DNA of 6,401 bases from Gammaproteobacteria bacterium (GCA_021767985.1 JAASSH010000134.1:1-6401), one strand, 5' to 3'. Positions 1 through 5,938 are shown, counted from the stretch's first letter. Translations and numbers: made by a program. The notes: a model not told the origin generated them from the sequence alone.

Positions 1-495
1 CAGCGGGTCAGCGAAAACGTGCGCGCAATCAATCCCGAGGCCAGCATCGTCCGTGGCGCCTCACCGGTCAGGCTAACCGACCCGGCCGCGGTTCGCGGCA
101 AGCGCGTGCTGGTGGTCGAAGACGGACCGACCATCACGCACGGCGGCATGCCCTACGGCGCGGGCTACGTCGCTACCACCGTGGCGCACGCGGCAGAGAT
201 CGTCGACCCGCGCAGCGCAGCGGCGGCGGATATCGCGGACGTCTACGCGCGCTTTCCCCACATCGGTAACGTATTGCCCGCGATGGGTTACCACCCCGTA
301 CAGCTCGAAGCGTTGCGCAAAACCATCAACGCCGCCGACGCGGAGGTGGTGGTCGCGGCAACGCCCTGCGACATCGGTGCGCTGATCGAGATAGACAAGC
401 CCGTCGTGCGCGCGGACTACGAGTTTGCCGAAATCGGAGAACCGGGATTGGGTGCCCTGCTCGAGGCATTCCTCGAGCAACAACAGTTAAGCTGA
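1..495 (+). CDS. COG2403-type predicted GTPase (cyclic 2,3-diphosphoglycerate synthetase-related), 3' part
   Basis: The reading frame is open to the left edge, so only the last 164 residues are seen; family members are about 450 residues, so most of the N-terminal part lies outside. The visible part holds the highly conserved block GKRVLVVEDGPTITHGGM (visible residues 33-50), followed by YGAGYV, an EIVDPR segment, the stretch FPHIGNVLPAMGYHP, and near the end ATPCDIG and the KPVVRADYEFAE segment. I recognise these as the C-terminal domain of the COG2403 family, whose archaeal relatives make cyclic 2,3-diphosphoglycerate from 2,3-diphosphoglycerate with ATP. Bacterial members are usually annotated only as GTPases and their substrate is not settled; from memory they often sit beside carbamate kinase and ornithine carbamoyltransferase genes, as here. 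The gene ends with TGA and converges on arcC with a 22 bp gap. The P-loop region is not in the window, so nucleotide binding cannot be checked. Family call fairly sure; function unknown. Confidence 0.82.
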   Translation, partial: QRVSENVRAINPEASIVRGASPVRLTDPAAVRGKRVLVVEDGPTITHGGMPYGAGYVATTVAHAAEIVDPRSAAAADIADVYARFPHIGNVLPAMGYHPVQLEALRKTINAADAEVVVAATPCDIGALIEIDKPVVRADYEFAEIGEPGLGALLEAFLEQQQLS

Positions 496-517
496 CAGGC
501 TGGACTGACGCTTAGCT

Positions 518-1423
518 TTATCGGGTGATCACGGTACCGGCCTCGCCGGTTAGAATCGCGCAGGCGTCTTGCAGCTGCCCGATCCCGGCAAACCCGCCGG
601 TTTGCTCGACGAACTCGCAGGCCGCGGCAACCTTCGGACCCATCGAACCCGGTGCGAATGTAAGCTGCCGCATATCCCGGGCTGAGATTCGGTGCAACGC
701 TCGCGCGTCCGCTTCTCCCCAGCCCTGGTAAACGGCCTCGACGTCGGTCAGCATGACGAGCGCATCCGCTCCCAGTTCGCGGGCAAGCAGTGAACTTGCG
801 GAATCCTTGTCGATCACCGCCTCGACACCAACTATTTGTCCATCCTTGCGGCGCACGACGGGAATACCACCCCCGCCCGCGCAAATTACGATGACCTGCC
901 GCTCGACCAGCAATTCGATCACTCCCATCTCGAGGATGCGTTGCGGGCTCGGCGACGGCACCACGCGGCGAAAAAAGTCGCCGTCGGGGGCAATACTCCA
1001 GCCGCGCTGCTCACTTAGCTGCTGCGCCTCTGCATGTTCGTACACGGGACCAATCGGTTTGGTCGGATTCTGAAACGCCGGATCGTGCGGATCAACCTCG
1101 GTCTGGGTCAACAGGGTCGCACAGCGATGCCCGGCTGGCAGCAGATTGCTTATTTCCTGCTCGATCAGGTAGCCGATCATGCCTTCGCTTTCGGCATCGA
1201 GAATATCCAGCGGGTAATGCACGCCTTCCGTGGAGGCCGAATCCTGTAGCGCGAGCAAGCCGACCTGCGGGCCGTTACCGTGCGTAATCACCAGATGATG
1301 CTCGAGCGCGAGTGGCGCCAGCGCCGCCGCCGCGATTTTTACGTTGGCGCGCTGGTTCTCGGCACTCAGCGCCTCGCCGCGGTGCAGCAACGCATTACCG
1401 CCCAGAGCAATGACAATACGCAT
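518..1423 (-). CDS. arcC: carbamate kinase
   Basis: A complete 301-residue protein of the amino acid kinase family, close to the usual 300-315 residues of ArcC. It transfers phosphate from carbamoyl phosphate to ADP, giving ATP and carbamate, which breaks down to CO2 and ammonia; it is cytoplasmic. Visible motifs are GGNALL (8-13), THGNGPQVG (47-55), SEGMIGY (79-85), the RRVVPSPSP segment (152-160), AGGGGIPV (182-189), DKDSAS (205-210), LTDV (225-228) and FAPGSMGPKV (256-265). All are typical of true carbamate kinase rather than other amino acid kinases. The ATG follows the TGA stop of the OTC gene with no bases between, and its Shine-Dalgarno sequence GGAGG lies inside the end of the OTC gene, so translation is probably coupled. 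It is the last gene of the leftward operon. The pairing with OTC points to the catabolic direction (ATP from citrulline), although arcA is not in view. Confidence 0.96.
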   Translation of the reverse strand: MRIVIALGGNALLHRGEALSAENQRANVKIAAAALAPLALEHHLVITHGNGPQVGLLALQDSASTEGVHYPLDILDAESEGMIGYLIEQEISNLLPAGHRCATLLTQTEVDPHDPAFQNPTKPIGPVYEHAEAQQLSEQRGWSIAPDGDFFRRVVPSPSPQRILEMGVIELLVERQVIVICAGGGGIPVVRRKDGQIVGVEAVIDKDSASSLLARELGADALVMLTDVEAVYQGWGEADARALHRISARDMRQLTFAPGSMGPKVAAACEFVEQTGGFAGIGQLQDACAILTGEAGTVITR

Positions 1424-2422
1424 TCAATCCTCCAACGTCGCGACCAGGACGGCCTTGATCGTATGCATGCGATTCTCGGCCTGGGCGAACACGATCGACG
1501 CATCGGACTCGAACACGTCTTCGGTGACTTCCATCGCTTCGAGGCCGTAGCGCTGGTAAATTTTTTCGCCGATTTCAGTCTCGCGATTATGGAACGCCGG
1601 CAGGCAGTGCATGAACCTGACCGACGGATTCCCGGTCATCTGCAGCGCCTCCCGGTTGACCTGGTAGGCGCTGAGCAACGCAATGCGTTCATCCCAGACC
1701 GATTCCGGCTCACCCATCGAGACCCAGACATCGGTGTAAACGTAATCGACGCCATTGAGCGCCGCCGACAGGTCATCGGTAACATTGATCCGCGCGCCCG
1801 TCTGTTGCGCGATATTGTGGCAGCGCGCGATGAGGTCGGTATCCGGCTGCAGCGCGGCTGGCGCCGCCATCCGAAAATCCATACCCATCTTAGCGGCACC
1901 GACCATCAGCGAATCACCCATATTGCCGTGGCCGTCACCCAGGTAACAAAAACTGATCTCGGACAGCGGCGACCTGGAAAACTCTTCCATCGTCAGCAAA
2001 TCGGCCAGCACCTGGGTCGGGTGATACTCGTTGGTCAGCCCGTTCCAGACCGGCACGCCGTGGCGCCCCAGTTCCTCGACCGTTTGCTGTTCGAATCCAC
2101 GGTACTCGATGCCGTGGTACATGCGCGCCAGCACCCGGGCCGTATCTTTCATCGATTCCTTGACGCCGATCTGGCTGCCGCTCGGCCCGAGATAAGTGAC
2201 GTTTGCCCCCTGGTCGAACGCGGCGACCTCGAACGCGCAACGCGTTCGCGTCGAGGTTTTTTCGAATATCAGCGCGATGTTCCTGCCCGTTAATCGGGGT
2301 TGCTCGGTACCCGCATATTTCTCGGCTTTCAACTGCGCGGCCAAATCCAGCAGATAGCGAACTTCTTCCGGGCTGAAATCGAGTAGCTTCAGGAAGTTAC
2401 GTCGTCGCAAATCAGGTGCCAT
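1424..2422 (-). CDS. arcB: ornithine carbamoyltransferase (catabolic ArcB / E. coli ArgF type)
   Basis: A complete 332-residue protein that interconverts ornithine plus carbamoyl phosphate with citrulline plus phosphate in the cytoplasm. Visible motifs in order are the carbamoyl phosphate loop FEKTSTRTR (53-61), the HPTQ motif (134-137), [11 protein letters not shown] (161-171), DVWVSMGE (231-238), the ornithine-binding loop HCLPAFH (272-278) with the catalytic cysteine, and the C-terminal [11 protein letters not shown] segment (316-326). HCLP with the SMG loop separates it from aspartate carbamoyltransferase and from N-acetylornithine-type enzymes. The length and C-terminus match the 332-336-residue class that includes Pseudomonas ArcB and E. 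coli ArgF/ArgI, so sequence alone does not fix direction. The tight junction with carbamate kinase favours the catabolic role, hence the symbol arcB; argF remains possible. A strong AGGAGG lies 6 nt before the ATG. The 108 bp upstream, up to the racemase gene, shows no clear promoter, so read-through from the racemase promoter is likely. Confidence 0.95.
   Translation of the reverse strand: MAPDLRRRNFLKLLDFSPEEVRYLLDLAAQLKAEKYAGTEQPRLTGRNIALIFEKTSTRTRCAFEVAAFDQGANVTYLGPSGSQIGVKESMKDTARVLARMYHGIEYRGFEQQTVEELGRHGVPVWNGLTNEYHPTQVLADLLTMEEFSRSPLSEISFCYLGDGHGNMGDSLMVGAAKMGMDFRMAAPAALQPDTDLIARCHNIAQQTGARINVTDDLSAALNGVDYVYTDVWVSMGEPESVWDERIALLSAYQVNREALQMTGNPSVRFMHCLPAFHNRETEIGEKIYQRYGLEAMEVTEDVFESDASIVFAQAENRMHTIKAVLVATLED
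1429..1433 (-). promoter_or_regulatory. ribosome binding site of arcC
   Basis: On the minus strand GGAGG stands 5 nt before the arcC ATG and lies within the last codons of the OTC gene. It fixes the arcC start at 1423 and supports translational coupling of the two genes. Confidence 0.8.
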
Positions 2423-2428
2423 TTATCG

Positions 2429-2434
2429 CCTCCT
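2429..2434 (-). promoter_or_regulatory. ribosome binding site of arcB
   Basis: A perfect AGGAGG on the minus strand, 6 nt before the ATG at 2422. It decides the start and suggests strong translation of OTC within the operon. Confidence 0.85.
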
Positions 2435-2530
2435 AAAATTTCGGAATCATTTTTAGCTTCGGTTTGATTGCAGGTAATATCTTCATGCTAACGCAGGCCT
2501 GGTTTCCTCTAGCACAGGCGACTAATGCCC

Positions 2531-3628
2531 TCATAATCGACGATCATCCGGTTTGCTCTCGTCCAGTACAACCTTTTGCACATAGTCCGATGTCATGGCC
2601 GACAGCAAGGCGCTGTAGTTGGGGGAGAAAGTCAGTTCGTCCCCGACGCGAATCGTCCCCGTGGCAGCGCTGACATCGACCACCAAGTAATCGCTGGATG
2701 CCCCCAGAATAACGGCGCCAGGCTCGCACGGCGCTATGCCGCCCACATCGATATCCTGGCGCCCCAGGTTCAACAAGGCTCGCAGTTCGTCGCCACGGTC
2801 CTCGAACGACGTCAATCCGCCAAACGCGTCTTCGCTGCGTTCTCCCATGGGTTGCGACGGCTTGCGGATTACCTCGAGCACCTCGGCATGAATAACGAAC
2901 GCATCCTGAAAAGTGTCGGGCCAGGGTTTACGCTGCGTGGTCTCACGCCCGAGCAGGATCCCTTCCCCGATGCGGGCATGATTGACTCGTGCGGGCATCT
3001 TACCCGCGGCAATCAACTCGAGCCCGCTGGAGTTGATGCCGGAAATCCATTCGAGCTCCCTGCCCAGGATTTGCTCGGCTTCATCCGCCAGTTTAGCCAG
3101 GCGGTGCATATTGTCCTCGCCGGGTACGACCCCTCCAAAACAGGCGAGATTGGTGCCGAGCCCCACGATCCGGATGCCGGGTAAAACTGACGCGGCCTTT
3201 ACCAGCGCATTCAGATCGTCCGGCCACACGCCCTCGCGCAGGTCACCGAGATCGACCATGATAATCACGTCGTGAATCCGATCGCGACGCTGTGCCGCGT
3301 TCGACAGGGCCTCCAGCACGACGAGTTCCGAATTGAGGCTCAGATCCACCGTTTCGACCACGGCCTCGACTGCAGACAGGGCTGGTATTCGCAGCAACAT
3401 GAACGGCGTATCGATACCGGCCGTACGCAGTCTCCGGATGTTTTCCAGGCGCGAATCCGCAAGCATGCCAACACCGCCGCGCAGCATCGCTTTGGCCACT
3501 TCCGGATGGCCGCAGGTTACCTTGGTCACGCCACTAACGTCGATCCCGTTGGCGCGACAGAAGCCGACGACGCAGCGGGCATTATGCTCGATCTTGCCGA
3601 GGTCGATGGTCAGGCGAGGAGTTGTCAT
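2531..3628 (-). CDS. orr: ornithine/alanine racemase family PLP enzyme (Orr-like)
   Basis: A complete PLP-dependent racemase of 365 residues if it starts at the ATG at 3628. The fold-type III alanine racemase N-terminus is clear: TIDLGKIEHNA (7-17), then the probable PLP lysine K36 in VTKVTCGHPEV. Further on are ADSRLENI (57-64), MLLRIP (77-82), SLNSE (97-101) and VIIMVDLGDLREG (121-133). A distinctive C-terminal set follows: KPSQPMGERSEDAFGG (256-271), LGRQDIDVGG (288-297) and LGASSDYLVVDVS (308-320). From memory these match the ornithine racemase of Clostridium sticklandii (Orr) and its family, not classical Alr. The likely reaction is L-ornithine to D-ornithine, but some relatives act on other amino acids. 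The frame extends upstream to a GTG at 3706, adding 26 residues that look unlike the family; alignment of MTTPRLTIDLGK favours the ATG, although its Shine-Dalgarno is weak. It is the first gene of the operon with arcB and arcC. Confidence 0.87.
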   Translation of the reverse strand: MTTPRLTIDLGKIEHNARCVVGFCRANGIDVSGVTKVTCGHPEVAKAMLRGGVGMLADSRLENIRRLRTAGIDTPFMLLRIPALSAVEAVVETVDLSLNSELVVLEALSNAAQRRDRIHDVIIMVDLGDLREGVWPDDLNALVKAASVLPGIRIVGLGTNLACFGGVVPGEDNMHRLAKLADEAEQILGRELEWISGINSSGLELIAAGKMPARVNHARIGEGILLGRETTQRKPWPDTFQDAFVIHAEVLEVIRKPSQPMGERSEDAFGGLTSFEDRGDELRALLNLGRQDIDVGGIAPCEPGAVILGASSDYLVVDVSAATGTIRVGDELTFSPNYSALLSAMTSDYVQKVVLDESKPDDRRL

Positions 3629-3699
3629 CACGTCGTACCCGGGCCGTCGCTGAAACCAGTACCCGGATCGAGCCCGGCATGAGAGGTTAGCTGTAACAT

Positions 3700-3729
3700 G
3701 ACGCACCTATCTTAGACGCACCTATCTTA
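3700..3729. repeat. two tandem copies of a 15-bp sequence
   Basis: GACGCACCTATCTTA occurs twice with no gap (3700-3714 and 3715-3729). On the minus strand each copy reads TAAGATAGGTGCGTC and so begins with a -10-like TAAGAT. The duplication is exact and lies between the FNR-like site and the racemase start, so it may duplicate a promoter element or change the leader length. Confidence 0.95.
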
Positions 3730-3764
3730 TAAGCGGAATGGATCGTTAGATTGACCATCATCAA
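3724..3764 (-). promoter_or_regulatory. candidate FNR/ANR-dependent promoter of the orr-arcB-arcC operon
   Basis: On the minus strand an FNR-like box (3751-3764, centre 3757.5) is followed by TAAGAT at 3724-3729; TATAAG overlaps it at 3726-3731. If TAAGAT is the -10, transcription would start near 3717 and the box would be centred at about -40.5, close to the -41.5 of class II FNR promoters. No good -35 hexamer is seen, which is normal for that class. The leader before the ATG at 3628 would be about 89 nt. ANR control of arc genes is established in Pseudomonas; its use here is inferred. Confidence 0.5.
3751..3764. promoter_or_regulatory. FNR/ANR/CRP-family operator-like box
   Basis: TTGACCATCATCAA matches the FNR/ANR consensus TTGAT-N4-ATCAA at 9 of 10 fixed positions. 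It lies between the divergent racemase operon and the DUF5335 gene, and is placed at activator distance from -10-like hexamers on both sides. Confidence 0.55.
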
Positions 3765-3792
3765 CTTTGCCTGATTCGTCTTCATTTAAATT
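3751..3792 (+). promoter_or_regulatory. candidate FNR/ANR-dependent promoter of the DUF5335 gene
   Basis: Going right from the same box, TAAATT at 3787-3792 is a 4/6 match to the -10 consensus. A start at about 3799 would put the box centre at -41.5, the class II FNR position. The -10 match is modest and the sequence is AT-rich, so this side is less sure than the site itself. Confidence 0.4.
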
Positions 3793-3822
3793 TGAGGATT
3801 AATTGCATTGCCGAGACAAGGC

Positions 3823-3828
3823 GGGAGA
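3823..3828 (+). promoter_or_regulatory. ribosome binding site of the DUF5335 gene
   Basis: GGGAGA lies 6 nt before the ATG at 3835. It would fall inside the coding sequence if the upstream in-frame TTG at 3808 were used, so it decides for the ATG. Confidence 0.7.
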
Positions 3829-3834
3829 AAGATC

Positions 3835-4173
3835 ATGCAGACCAGAGAAATCACAAGAGAAAACTGGCAGGACTTTTTCGACCAGGTTTCCCGGGCGTTA
3901 CAGGGCAAACTGATCCAGATCGAAGTCGACAGTCTCGAACTGGGCGCGCAGATCGAAGTGGATAAGCTGTCGCTCAACGGCCTGACCTACGATAGCAAAG
4001 ACAATTCGTTCATCGTTAGCACCGATGAAATCGAGCACGTCATCCGGTCACCGCAACACATTTTTGTCAGCGACGGCAGCGACGGGGTAAACAGCCTCGA
4101 GGTTCGCGCGGCGGACGGCAGCGAGCAAATCATCCGCTTTACCGAACCGTTAGCGCTACCGCCGGTCATCTAA
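3835..4173 (+). CDS. DUF5335 family protein
   Basis: A complete small acidic protein of 112 residues. The N-terminus MQTREITRENWQDFFDQVSR (1-20), the segment IQIEVDSLELGAQIEVDKL (27-45), LNGLTYD (47-53), the EIEHVIRSP segment (65-73) and the closing LEVRAADGSEQIIRF (88-102) give the layout of DUF5335 as I remember it. These are soluble proteins of about 110-120 residues with no known function and no visible catalytic motif. There is no signal peptide or membrane segment, so it should be cytoplasmic. It is transcribed away from the racemase operon and shares the intergenic region holding the FNR-like box, which hints at expression under low oxygen; that is inference. It converges with the DUF3299 gene across a 70 bp gap. 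That gap holds only two 4-bp stems (CCGC/GCGG and CCGA/TCGG) and no convincing terminator. Confidence 0.8.
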   Translation: MQTREITRENWQDFFDQVSRALQGKLIQIEVDSLELGAQIEVDKLSLNGLTYDSKDNSFIVSTDEIEHVIRSPQHIFVSDGSDGVNSLEVRAADGSEQIIRFTEPLALPPVI

Positions 4174-4243
4174 GAAGGTAACTTGAAGACAGATTCCCGC
4201 TTACGCGGCGGTCCGACGCATCGGTATGACGAAGTGCGAGCGG

Positions 4244-4912
4244 TTACTCATAAGGTTCGACGGATATCGCCTCGAGCGCATAAGCGCTGGGGATGTCCGA
4301 CGCGCCGTCGACAAAGTTCAGGTTGGACTGAACCTGTTCGGCTTTCATCAGGCCGTTGACCCAGACCGGCGTGTACAGGCCGCCGTCGGTGGTGTACGCC
4401 TCCTCGGTCTTGACGTGAACGATCTGGTTGGGCGGTGGCGGCGGCGTGTGGATACAGGCGCCGACATAGGGCACCAACAGAAATTCGCTGACCTTGTCGC
4501 CGTCGAATTCGAGCGGCAGCAGGTAACCCGGAATCCTCACGGGTTTACCGTCCAGTTCCTCGTTGGCCAGGTAAGTCTTGGCGATGCGCTCCTTGGCGAC
4601 CTCGTCGCGCATGCCGATCAGGCCGTCGACGTCGACGCCGTCGTCTTCCAGGTCCTTGACACGCTTACGGTAGTTGGCAAGCGTTTCTTCATCGACTTCC
4701 TGACCCGCCTCGAGCCGGTCCCGAATCCCCGCGACCAGGCTCAGCTCGAAGAGCGTGTCTTCGTCCAGCCTGGTAAACACGTCATCGAACTCTGCCTCGG
4801 CCGGTATCAGGTCGTCCCAGGTAACCTCGCGCGTTTCGGCAGCGATGGCGCCGCCGTTGAACAGCAGGGTTGTGACCAGGGTAATGGCAGCGAGGTAAGC
4901 AGGTTTTATCAT
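4244..4912 (-). CDS. DUF3299 domain protein, secreted
   Basis: A 222-residue protein if it starts at the ATG at 4912. Residues 1-25 are a typical Sec signal peptide: K3, a hydrophobic core, then GGAIAA, with cleavage likely after A24 or A25, so the mature protein should be periplasmic. The middle (about 35-115) is charged and probably helical. The DUF3299 core follows: GYLLPLE (129-135), EFLLVPYVGACIHTPPPPPN (143-162) and the TPVWVNG segment (181-187). The core carries C153 and H155, possible metal or thiol ligands, next to a five-proline run. The function of DUF3299 is not known to me. From memory such genes often follow an ABC ATPase and an FtsX-type permease, in some cases linked to zinc. 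Here only a permease-like remnant lies upstream, in frame, without a stop codon. Starting at the TTG at 5083 would give 279 residues and hide the signal peptide, so I prefer 4912. The Shine-Dalgarno is weak. Confidence 0.85.
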   Translation of the reverse strand: MIKPAYLAAITLVTTLLFNGGAIAAETREVTWDDLIPAEAEFDDVFTRLDEDTLFELSLVAGIRDRLEAGQEVDEETLANYRKRVKDLEDDGVDVDGLIGMRDEVAKERIAKTYLANEELDGKPVRIPGYLLPLEFDGDKVSEFLLVPYVGACIHTPPPPPNQIVHVKTEEAYTTDGGLYTPVWVNGLMKAEQVQSNLNFVDGASDIPSAYALEAISVEPYE

Positions 4913-4936
4913 TTCCGTTTTTCTCGTTTGATTGCA

Positions 4937-5083
4937 AACACGAATGGCCATACCGTCGGCCATCGAATACAGGTACATCCGCAGGCCGGCAATCAGACCG
5001 ACGAGACAACCTAGCAGAGTTATCGATAATACGCTATAGACCGGGTTCGGGATCAACAAGTTCAACTCAAAGCGTCGAATCAA
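4937..5083 (-). pseudogene. probable remnant of an FtsX/MacB-type ABC permease C-terminus
   Basis: Upstream of the DUF3299 start the same frame stays open for about 70 codons. It encodes one hydrophobic helix, VYSVLSITLLGCLVGLIAGL, followed by RMYLYSMADGMAIRV. The pattern of a last transmembrane helix, then R-x-Y-x-x-S-x-ADG-x-x-x-R, is how many FtsX-family ABC permeases end (for example RAYRxSLADGxxxR). DUF3299 genes commonly follow such permeases, which agrees. No permease sequence is seen further upstream: an in-frame TGA lies near 5122-5124, and the next gene ends at 5182. I read it as the leftover 3' end of a deleted permease gene, now merged in frame with the DUF3299 frame. It could instead be a real N-terminal extension that anchors the DUF3299 protein in the membrane. 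Confidence 0.42.
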
Positions 5084-5181
5084 TCTCTTGTTAATGGTAC
5101 GCGCAACAGATTCGACACGCCGCCCGGATCAAAGGTATCAGCCAAGTTTACCCAGACAGCCGCGGCCCGGCCACTTAAGGT

Positions 5182-5784
5182 TTACTGCAGACTCTCGCTC
5201 TCTTCCAGTTTGATTCCCAGGGCTCGCAACTGGCTGGCGATAGCCGGATCCCGCGAGGTCAGCCAGCGTTGGTACAGCGCCAGCACTCCCTCGGTGGTCA
5301 TGCGTTGCGTGCGCGAGCAGGCGTTCGCGACCATTTCCAGCATGCGGGTAAAGGTTCGAGCCATTTCGGCGAAAATGTGGCGATTGGAACTGGCGTTGTC
5401 GGCAAGATAGTCGTAGGCACTGCCGCCCATGCCAATGAAATAGTCCGGCTGCAGACCGTGCCGGGCAAATCTTTCCGGGAACAAGGCCCCGAGAAATAAC
5501 GACATGTCTCCCAGCTGCTGCAGCATCAGGCAACGCTCCCGATCGTTAGTCGCCTCGATAGCGTCGCTGTAAAGCAAGGCCAGCGGCCTGATTGTCATGC
5601 GCTCATCCTGGTAGGTAAACAACTGCTCGCTGCGGCCCAGGCGCTCAAGCAGGCTGCCCAGGTACCAGCAGGTGTCTTCGTGGGGTGGTGGACGAAAACG
5701 CCTGGCGTAACGTTTCAGACGCTTGCTGAAGTAGCAGGAAAGAGATGTTTCCGTAATGGGCAGTTGCTGCGATTCAAAACGCAT
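5182..5784 (-). CDS. conserved-looking hypothetical protein, alpha-helical
   Basis: A complete 200-residue protein from the ATG at 5784. I do not recognise a named domain. The sequence looks soluble and mostly helical, with no signal peptide or membrane span. Segments that look conserved are WYLGSLLERLGRSEQLF (40-56), RPLALLYSDAIEA (66-78), CLMLQQLGDMSLFLGALFPE (85-104) and the aromatic, glycine-rich DYFIGMGGSAYDYLA (114-128). I have an uncertain memory of similar unnamed proteins in other proteobacteria. An upstream in-frame GTG at 5796 is unlikely because it overlaps the Shine-Dalgarno sequence. The gene has its own good promoter 60-90 bp upstream. It is followed, after 269 bp that include the permease remnant, by the DUF3299 gene on the same strand; no functional link is evident. 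Confidence 0.8.
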   Translation of the reverse strand: MRFESQQLPITETSLSCYFSKRLKRYARRFRPPPHEDTCWYLGSLLERLGRSEQLFTYQDERMTIRPLALLYSDAIEATNDRERCLMLQQLGDMSLFLGALFPERFARHGLQPDYFIGMGGSAYDYLADNASSNRHIFAEMARTFTRMLEMVANACSRTQRMTTEGVLALYQRWLTSRDPAIASQLRALGIKLEESESLQ

Positions 5785-5789
5785 GGGCA

Positions 5790-5794
5790 CCTCC
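5790..5794 (-). promoter_or_regulatory. ribosome binding site of the 5182-5784 gene
   Basis: GGAGG on the minus strand stands 5 nt before the ATG at 5784. It fixes that start over the upstream GTG at 5796, which overlaps it. Confidence 0.75.
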
Positions 5795-5843
5795 ACACTT
5801 CGTACCGTTGGCCTTCTTCTCAGTTATTGATAGAAGTCCTTTA

Positions 5844-5873
5844 ACTATAGACCAGAATTTTCCGGTTTATCAA
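5844..5873 (-). promoter_or_regulatory. sigma70-type promoter of the 5182-5784 gene, with a palindrome in the spacer
   Basis: On the minus strand TTGATA (5868-5873) and TATAGT (5844-5849) each match the consensus at 5 of 6 positions, with an 18 bp spacer. The spacer holds CCGGAAAATTCTGG (5852-5865), an imperfect palindrome that could be an operator. Transcription would begin near 5837, giving a leader of about 50 nt. This is the clearest signal in the 154 bp between the two flanking genes. Confidence 0.6.
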
Positions 5874-5938
5874 CGGTAATTACAGCCGGGTATTGCCCGC
5901 CTAATCGTCAACTTCAAAACCAGCCGGGCTTCGCTGCT

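Noticed and set aside
488..514. Inverted repeat TAAGC/GCTTA between the convergent GTPase and arcC genes as a terminator
   Set aside because: The stem is only 5 bp with a 17-nt loop and no T run.
1280..2293. A 337-codon open frame on the + strand opposite OTC and the start of arcC
   Set aside because: It is antisense to well-conserved OTC and carbamate kinase motifs, has no ribosome site, and its arginine/histidine-rich protein resembles no family; it is a shadow of GC-rich coding sequence.
2423..2530. Separate promoter or ARG box in the 108 bp before arcB
   Set aside because: No -35/-10 pair or TGAAT-N4-ATTCA-like site stands out. An imperfect AT-rich inverted repeat (CTAAAA/TTTTAG) lies just before the ribosome site but is likely chance.
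2576..3184. A 202-codon open frame on the + strand opposite the racemase
   Set aside because: The minus strand carries the complete conserved racemase; the + frame is a shadow.
3629..3706. A longer racemase start at the GTG at 3706 (26 extra residues)
   Set aside because: The extra residues do not look like the family N-terminus, which begins at MTTPRLTIDLGK. A near-leaderless start is possible because the predicted transcript begins about 11 nt upstream, but there is no positive support.
4197..4224. Short stems CCGC/GCGG and CCGA/TCGG between the DUF5335 and DUF3299 genes as terminators
   Set aside because: Only 4 bp each, with no T run on either strand.
4226..5014. A 262-codon open frame on the + strand opposite DUF3299
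   Set aside because: DUF3299 motifs and a signal peptide are read on the minus strand; the + frame has no recognisable domain and mirrors its codons.
5026..5056. Promoter TTGATC-19-TATTAT (minus strand) upstream of DUF3299
   Set aside because: The -10 is good, but the spacer is long and the -35 is average; it lies within the permease-like segment and AT-rich matches there are expected by chance.
5916..5936. Hairpin CAGC/GCTG followed by GTTTT after the 5939 stop (minus strand) as an intrinsic terminator
   Set aside because: The 4-bp stem with an 8-nt loop is too weak to call, although the position and T run are right.
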